From: an uncultured Sphaerochaeta sp.
Lineage (GTDB): Bacteria; Spirochaetota; Spirochaetia; Sphaerochaetales; Sphaerochaetaceae
Reading direction: 5' to 3'
Length of the DNA: 64,000 nt
NCBI RefSeq assembly: GCF_963677075.1
Contig: NZ_OY781873.1
Span: forward strand, 434,001 to 498,000
Part shown: piece after piece, positions 59,694 to 64,000 of the stretch
How the letters are laid out: each line of letters begins with the position of its first letter
Position numbering within the stretch: the first letter of the stretch is position 1
The notes under the pieces: generated by a model
What the model was told of the DNA's origin: nothing
What the model saw: only the letters and a program-made list of their open reading frames with translations
The model's database searches: none
Made by a program: the position numbers and the translations under genes

Positions 59694-59722
59694 AGTATAT
59701 AGAGTTGACACCTTTTGTTCCA
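59694..59722 (-). promoter_or_regulatory. Nif3 promoter, leaderless type (weak -35)
   Basis: -10 TATACT (59699-59694) lies 6 nt before the ATG. The -35 at 17-nt spacing, TGGAAC (59722-59717), matches consensus in only three positions. Confidence 0.45.
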
Positions 59723-59733
59723 CCACCTATAGT
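59705..59733 (+). promoter_or_regulatory. Lon-like protease promoter, leaderless type
   Basis: A perfect -35 TTGACA (59705-59710), 17-nt spacer and -10 TATAGT (59728-59733) end 6 nt before the ATG at 59740, so transcription should start at or beside the start codon. It overlaps the divergent Nif3 promoter. Confidence 0.82.
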
Positions 59734-59739
59734 TCCTTC

Positions 59740-61776
59740 ATGACCGATACCAAAAAGCGGGTTCATCCGCTCACCTATGAAGAAGCTTCCTTCGATTTTG
59801 ATCCATTGCTTATCAGTGAATGCCGAGCCTTGGGCAGCAAGGAACATATCGTTGGCCAGCCAAGGGCTCTTCGTAGCCTGGAGATTGGGCTCAGTCTACA
59901 GAAATGTGGATACAACATCTTTGTAAGCGGAGAAGCCACAAGCGGGAGACATGAGGCGGTACGGTACTGTGTCGAGCACCAGAGAAACAATATCGATGCT
60001 ATCAGGGACATTGTCTATGTGTGCAACTTCAAGCAGCCAGACAGCCCCTCTGCCCTCACATTCCGCCCAGGGGAAGGAGAACGCTTCTGTGATGCATGTA
60101 GTGCATTCAATCAGGAACTGCTCTCCCTTACCCAAGACAGCGACCACTTTCTCGAGAAAGCAGAGCATCTTGTAGACCAGCTGGAGCAACAGTTCCCCGA
60201 CAATCGGCAACTCTCCTCATACTTTGCCCATCTCAAGGCAGACCTTGCCCGAGAAGCTCTCCATATCCAGCACCTTGATCAAGAGATGCTCAAGAGTGAC
60301 CCGATAGCACGGAAGTACCAAGCCAATCTGCTGGTCAATCACGCACAGACGAGACAACGGCCCCTGATCATCGAGTCCTACCCTACCTTCGATAACCTTT
60401 TTGGGTCAGTGGACACAGATGAGAAAATACCCCATCTCAGTCTGCATGCAGGATCTCTGCTTGAGGCAGCAGGTGGATTCATCGTCATAGAGGCAGAAAA
60501 ACTCCTTGGAGAGAGTGGCCTATGGGAATCACTCAAACGGTATCTCGATGCAAACGCCCTGGCTTATGAGGCAGGGCTTGTCACCAAGGGGGAGCTGAAA
60601 AGCAAGATGATCAGGCCCCAGGTGGTCCCTCTCCCGATCAAGGTCATTCTGATCGGTAGCGAAGAGGTTTATGATATGCTCTCTGATGAGGATGAGCGAT
60701 TCCTGACGCTCTTCAAGATCTGCGCACAGTTCGATTATTCGATGAAACTCTCCAAGGAGGCAATTGCCCAGAGCATCTGGGCCTTGGATGCCTATGCAAA
60801 GAGCCATCACATGCTCCCTCTTGAAGATAGCGCCTTTGGCCAGTTGCTTCGGTACTCCTGCTGGTATGTGGAGTCCCGCACCCATCTGACAACGCACTTC
60901 TCATCACTGTATGATGTCATTGAGGAAGCTCACTGGTGGGCGAAGCACCATAACCAGGCATCCATCGACGGGGAGCTCATTCTCCGTGTAAATGAGGAGC
61001 GGGGATACATCAACGGCATCAGCGAGAGCAAGATCAATGAAGAGATTCTCAGTGGTGATATGATCATCAGCCTCTCCGGCACAAAAGTCGGGGTAGTCAA
61101 CGGCTTGGCCGTCATGGACCGTGGCAGTGCTTCCTTTGGAACCCCTACGGTCATATCCTGTACGGCCAGCCCAGGAAATGAAGGTATTGTTAATATTGAA
61201 CATGAAGCCGGACTCAGCGGGGAAATTCATGACAAGGGTCTCCTGATCCTGGAGGGATACCTACGCAAGCATTATGCCCGTACCTTCCCACTCTCCATTT
61301 ACGCCGGCATCGCCTTCGAGCAATCCTATGCAGAGGTTGATGGAGATAGTGCATCCTCCAGCGAACTGCTTGCCTTGCTCTCTGCAATCGGAGAGCTGCC
61401 TGTCCGCCAGGATATCGCAGTGACCGGGTCGGTCAATCAAATGGGCTTGATCCAGCCTGTTGGAGGAATCAACGAAAAGATTGAGGGATTCTTCCGTACT
61501 TGTTTGGCAACAGGGCTCACCGGAAAACAGGGAGTAATCATTCCAAAGCAAAATGTCCGCAATCTTATCCTTCCCTATGAGGTACTGAACGCCATCAAGG
61601 AGAAGCAATTCTTCATCTATCCGGTCAGTACCATAGATGAAGCGATGCAGATACTCACCGGAAGGAGTGTCGGTGTTCGCAATGCAAAGGGCAACTGGAG
61701 TACAGGGAATTTCAACTTTGATATTGAAGATAAGCTGAAACGAATGTATGTAGCAGTTACATCCAACCGGGGCTAG
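59740..61776 (+). CDS. Lon-like protease with degenerate ATPase site (LonC-type)
   Basis: A 678-residue S16-family protein. The protease domain at the C-terminus has the catalytic serine in DGDSAS (S537) and lysine in GGINEK (K580). The AAA+-like N-terminal part has a broken Walker A (GEATSGR, 64-70, with R for K) and IVIEAE in place of a normal Walker B, with a long coiled insert (about 130-200). This fits ATP-independent LonC/TTC1975-like proteases. It starts right at the predicted transcription start. Substrates are unknown. Confidence 0.88.
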   Translation: MTDTKKRVHPLTYEEASFDFDPLLISECRALGSKEHIVGQPRALRSLEIGLSLQKCGYNIFVSGEATSGRHEAVRYCVEHQRNNIDAIRDIVYVCNFKQPDSPSALTFRPGEGERFCDACSAFNQELLSLTQDSDHFLEKAEHLVDQLEQQFPDNRQLSSYFAHLKADLAREALHIQHLDQEMLKSDPIARKYQANLLVNHAQTRQRPLIIESYPTFDNLFGSVDTDEKIPHLSLHAGSLLEAAGGFIVIEAEKLLGESGLWESLKRYLDANALAYEAGLVTKGELKSKMIRPQVVPLPIKVILIGSEEVYDMLSDEDERFLTLFKICAQFDYSMKLSKEAIAQSIWALDAYAKSHHMLPLEDSAFGQLLRYSCWYVESRTHLTTHFSSLYDVIEEAHWWAKHHNQASIDGELILRVNEERGYINGISESKINEEILSGDMIISLSGTKVGVVNGLAVMDRGSASFGTPTVISCTASPGNEGIVNIEHEAGLSGEIHDKGLLILEGYLRKHYARTFPLSIYAGIAFEQSYAEVDGDSASSSELLALLSAIGELPVRQDIAVTGSVNQMGLIQPVGGINEKIEGFFRTCLATGLTGKQGVIIPKQNVRNLILPYEVLNAIKEKQFFIYPVSTIDEAMQILTGRSVGVRNAKGNWSTGNFNFDIEDKLKRMYVAVTSNRG

Positions 61777-62554
61777 TGATCTGGTACCAACTGCAGAGCA
61801 TAATCCCTGTGGCTACCGCTACATTCAGGGAACCCTTGGTTCCTCCCATCGGGAGGGTCAATCGTCCAAGGGAGGCTTCACTTGCCTTCAGCAAGGAGGG
61901 ACTGACACCCAGCTCCTCCCCACCGATAATTCCTACCCCTTCCCTCGGAAAGGGAAACTGGGAGAGTTCCGTGCCACCTGTCTCCAAAGCAAAGAGGGGA
62001 AGGGATTGTATCCGCTGCAGCACTACGTCCTCAGGCAGGACCTCATGGTCCACTGTAGCAATACATCCTCTGCTGGTTTTTATCGTACGGGGGTGGTCGA
62101 GCCTCGCACACCCTTCGACCAAATAGATTTTCTGCACTCCAAAGGAGTCTGCACTACGGAATATGGATCCAATATTATAAGGAGAGCGAAGGCGGTCGAG
62201 CACCAGGATATGGGGAAGGATATGGCGAGCTGACACATCAAGCGCTCCCTGATCATCGGTAAGGTCCCAATCGGAGGGTTCACTTCCCAAGACACCAAGG
62301 AGAAAATAGTGGATATCCTCGAGAAGGATTGCCAAATCTCTTCCTTGGACAAAGGGAACTCTTCTTATCAGCGAACGTAACTGCTTTCTTTGTTCCTCAT
62401 CCAACACCTCAGCAAACTGCTGCTCTTCAGAGAGCGTGAGCAGTCCATACAGATACGAGGTGTCCATCTCCTGGGACAACTGATGAAACAGGCTTGCGCA
62501 TTTTCTTACACAAGTCCGACTTTTCAGGCTTCTAAGCTTCTTCAGTGTGATCAT
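61757..62554 (-). CDS. TrmH-family (SpoU) RNA 2'-O-methyltransferase
   Basis: A 265-residue SPOUT methyltransferase. Motif 1 is LDRLRSPYNIGSIFRSADSFG, motif 2 GEELGVS and motif 3 GGTKGSLNVAVATG, which form the knotted SAM site. The N-terminal 100 residues are helical and without a clear match. Target (tRNA or rRNA) is unknown. It overlaps rsmI by 23 nt (start with AGGAA) and the convergent Lon-like gene by 20 nt. Confidence 0.9.
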   Translation of the reverse strand: MITLKKLRSLKSRTCVRKCASLFHQLSQEMDTSYLYGLLTLSEEQQFAEVLDEEQRKQLRSLIRRVPFVQGRDLAILLEDIHYFLLGVLGSEPSDWDLTDDQGALDVSARHILPHILVLDRLRSPYNIGSIFRSADSFGVQKIYLVEGCARLDHPRTIKTSRGCIATVDHEVLPEDVVLQRIQSLPLFALETGGTELSQFPFPREGVGIIGGEELGVSPSLLKASEASLGRLTLPMGGTKGSLNVAVATGIMLCSWYQITSPGWM

Positions 62555-63239
62555 CACGTTCCTGTGCCTGGGAGGGCGCAACCAACAAGGCGAACTCTCC
62601 CTTGATCGAAGGCTTTGCACCAAGTATTTCCATCACCTGGGAGGCAGTTCCCTGCAAGAACTCCTCAAACTTCTTGGTCATTTCCCTTCCCAATACAATC
62701 TGACGTTCCCCATCCAGCTCAGCCAGCTCACCAAGGGTCTTGAGAATTCTAAAGGGCGACTCATAGATGATGAACGCCTCATCACGGCTGAGCAACTCCT
62801 CCAGACGTTTCTTTCTTCGTCCCTTCTTTGGGCTGAGAAATCCTTCAAAGGTGAATGTTTTTCCTACATACCCAGCCACACTGACAAGAGCCGATTGTGC
62901 AGAGACACCAGGAATAGGGACAACAGGAAAGCCAGCCTGGCGAACAGTACTGACCACACGCGCTCCCGGGTCACTGATACCCGGGGTGCCCGCATCACTG
63001 ACAAAGGCAACATCCTTACCTTCTGCCAATAAGCCTACGATGCCTTTTGCAGAGTTGGTCTCATTGTGTGCATGACAGGCAATCAGACGCTTGCTGATCC
63101 CCCAATGGGTCAACAGCTGCTGTGTATGCCGGGTGTCCTCACAGGCGATTATCTCAACGCCTTTAAGCGTCTCAACTGCCCTGTAGGTAATATCATCTAG
63201 GTTTCCAATGGGTGTTGCCACCATATACAAGGTACTCAT
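62532..63239 (-). CDS. rsmI: 16S rRNA (cytidine1402-2'-O)-methyltransferase RsmI
   Basis: This methylates C1402 in the decoding centre. The 235-residue protein begins LYMVATPIGNLDDIT (3-17), contains the DAGTPGISDPG SAM region (about 83-93) and the ACEDTRHT motif. The length is somewhat short of E. coli RsmI (286), mainly at the C-terminus. The ATG has no Shine-Dalgarno and lies 6 nt after a -10 box, so a leaderless mRNA is implied. Confidence 0.94.
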   Translation of the reverse strand: MSTLYMVATPIGNLDDITYRAVETLKGVEIIACEDTRHTQQLLTHWGISKRLIACHAHNETNSAKGIVGLLAEGKDVAFVSDAGTPGISDPGARVVSTVRQAGFPVVPIPGVSAQSALVSVAGYVGKTFTFEGFLSPKKGRRKKRLEELLSRDEAFIIYESPFRILKTLGELAELDGERQIVLGREMTKKFEEFLQGTASQVMEILGAKPSIKGEFALLVAPSQAQERDDHTEEA

Positions 63240-63245
63240 GGATGC

Positions 63246-63274
63246 AGTCTACACGCTCTTAGTACCCCTTACAA
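63246..63274 (-). promoter_or_regulatory. rsmI promoter, leaderless type
   Basis: On the minus strand -35 TTGTAA (63274-63269), 17-nt spacer and -10 TAGACT (63251-63246) are followed by 6 nt before the ATG. Confidence 0.6.
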
Positions 63275-63330
63275 GCCAATGGGGATGGTAGTATTGGCCA
63301 TAGGAGTTGGCATAATTTACCAAACTTGGT
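63275..63330. promoter_or_regulatory. Inverted repeats upstream of pspA
   Basis: GCCAAT (63275-63280) pairs with ATTGGC (63293-63298), and ACCAAACTTGGT (63319-63330) is a palindrome. They lie about 80-140 bp upstream of the sigma-54 start, where an enhancer-binding activator such as PspF would bind. Confidence 0.4.
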
Positions 63331-63385
63331 GGCAATACAGTGAATATGCAATGATTTTCTATGGATAATTCCCATATTATCAAAG

Positions 63386-63401
63386 TTGGCACGCCTTATG
63401 C
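63386..63401 (+). promoter_or_regulatory. Sigma-54 promoter of pspA
   Basis: TTGGCACG-N5-TGC has the invariant GG (63388-63389) and GC (63400-63401) exactly 10 nt apart. It matches the sigma-54 consensus at nearly every position. The start is predicted near 63413, giving a leader of about 47 nt. Confidence 0.85.
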
Positions 63402-63459
63402 ATAGTAGTCTACGTACAAACAAACGCAAACAACAGCCACCTAGTGGCGAAAGGAGACA

Positions 63460-64000
63460 ATGATGCAGATGTTCAAGAGAATCGCCGATATCTTCAATTC
63501 CCACGTAAACAGTGCTTTGGATAAACTCGAAGACCCGGCAAAGATGATCAACCTGATGATCACAGAACTTGAGGAAACCCAGAGCAAGGCTCGTTCTTCA
63601 ATGGCAGCAAGAAAAGCTGAGCAGGTAAGTCTGGAGCGCGAGAAGGCAGAGTTGGAGAAGTCGCTTCTTCGTTGGGATGACCGTGCCAAACTGGCTATCA
63701 CCAATGGCAGGGAAGACCTCGCCCGTGAAGCCTTGATCGAAAAGAATAATGCAAAAGCAAGAATCAAGCGTATCGAAGAGCTTGAAACAAACCTGCAGAC
63801 CATTCTTGCCAGTCAGAGTAGCCAGCTCACCCAGATTGCTGACAAGCTCAAGGAAGTGAAAGACAAGCAACAGATCCTTGTCCAGAGAGCAAGAAGCGCA
63901 AAGGAAAAGAAGCAGGTTGCTGAAACCCTGAAGAGCAGCGACAGTACTGACTTGGCTCGCAAGTTCAGTGAACTGGAGAGCAAGATCGAGCGTATGGAAG
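63460..64000 (+). CDS. pspA: Phage-shock protein A (PspA/IM30 family), cut by window edge
   Basis: PspA coats and stabilises the cytoplasmic membrane under stress. The visible 180 residues start MMQMFKRIADIFNSHVNSAL, with the amphipathic N-terminal helix, and continue as coiled coil (DLAREALIEKNNAKARI, KLKEVKDKQQ). The coding sequence runs off the right edge. The start has AGGAGA just upstream. Its promoter is of the sigma-54 type, as in E. coli pspA. No pspF gene is visible. Confidence 0.94.
   Translation, partial: MMQMFKRIADIFNSHVNSALDKLEDPAKMINLMITELEETQSKARSSMAARKAEQVSLEREKAELEKSLLRWDDRAKLAITNGREDLAREALIEKNNAKARIKRIEELETNLQTILASQSSQLTQIADKLKEVKDKQQILVQRARSAKEKKQVAETLKSSDSTDLARKFSELESKIERME

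Overview
The window looks like a chromosomal segment of a Sphaerochaeta-like spirochaete. This is an inference from the mix of genes, moderate GC and gene order; no database was searched. Supporting signs are two rrn operons that differ only in their spacer tRNA (Ala or Ile, as in treponemes), a long-form 6-phosphofructokinase with the GGDGT/PKTIDND signature, an argR and RRM-protein complement, and several Clostridia-like pieces ([FeFe] hydrogenases, a T-box riboswitch).

Layout. 1-9,770: two rRNA operons in tandem on the minus strand. The left one is cut by the window edge inside its 23S gene (16S-tRNA-Ala-23S...). The right one is complete (16S-tRNA-Ile-23S-5S-5S). One MFS transporter gene sits between them. 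9,770-14,830: thrS under a T-box riboswitch, then an M32 carboxypeptidase, pgsA and a HAD phosphatase. 14,831-20,313: a [FeFe]-hydrogenase operon with two thioredoxin-like [2Fe-2S] proteins, a sensory PAS hydrogenase, a SpoIIE-type phosphatase, a second hydrogenase and a GAF-type methionine sulfoxide reductase. 20,519-22,051: ispH-rex. 22,125-25,526: yajC-secD-secF. 25,709-28,999: groL, then a polyprenol kinase/DUF92 pair. 29,271-32,242: an RRM protein, then DUF1653, DUF2207 and LemA genes. 32,406-38,677 (plus strand): argR, pgi, then marR with a heterodimeric ABC exporter. 38,650-45,902 (minus): DMT transporter, HAD phosphatase, a candidate small RNA, PFK, a ModE-like regulator, an aminotransferase and ligA. 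46,014-57,097 (plus): a degenerate xanthine-dehydrogenase-like trio, dnaE, yggT, recG, rsmD and an acyl-ACP thioesterase. 57,090-63,239: a five-bladed-propeller glycosidase-like gene, a small membrane protein, lspA, a Nif3-like gene, a Lon-like protease, a TrmH-family methylase and rsmI. 63,460-end: pspA (cut by the window edge) behind a sigma-54 promoter.

Theme. The hydrogenase operon, the NADH-sensing repressor Rex and the redox repair enzyme fRMsr form a redox/hydrogen block. The translation side is represented by thrS, rsmD, rsmI, the TrmH methylase and the rRNA operons; envelope and secretion by SecDF-YajC, LspA, PgsA and PspA.

The most notable signals are: (i) at least eight genes whose sigma-70-type -10 box ends only 6-9 nt before the start codon, implying leaderless or nearly leaderless mRNAs; (ii) a candidate ~117-nt small RNA at 40,359-40,475 with two anti-Shine-Dalgarno motifs; (iii) the threonine T-box; (iv) the sensory hydrogenase/phosphatase module; (v) a xanthine-dehydrogenase-like complex that seems to have lost its molybdenum site.
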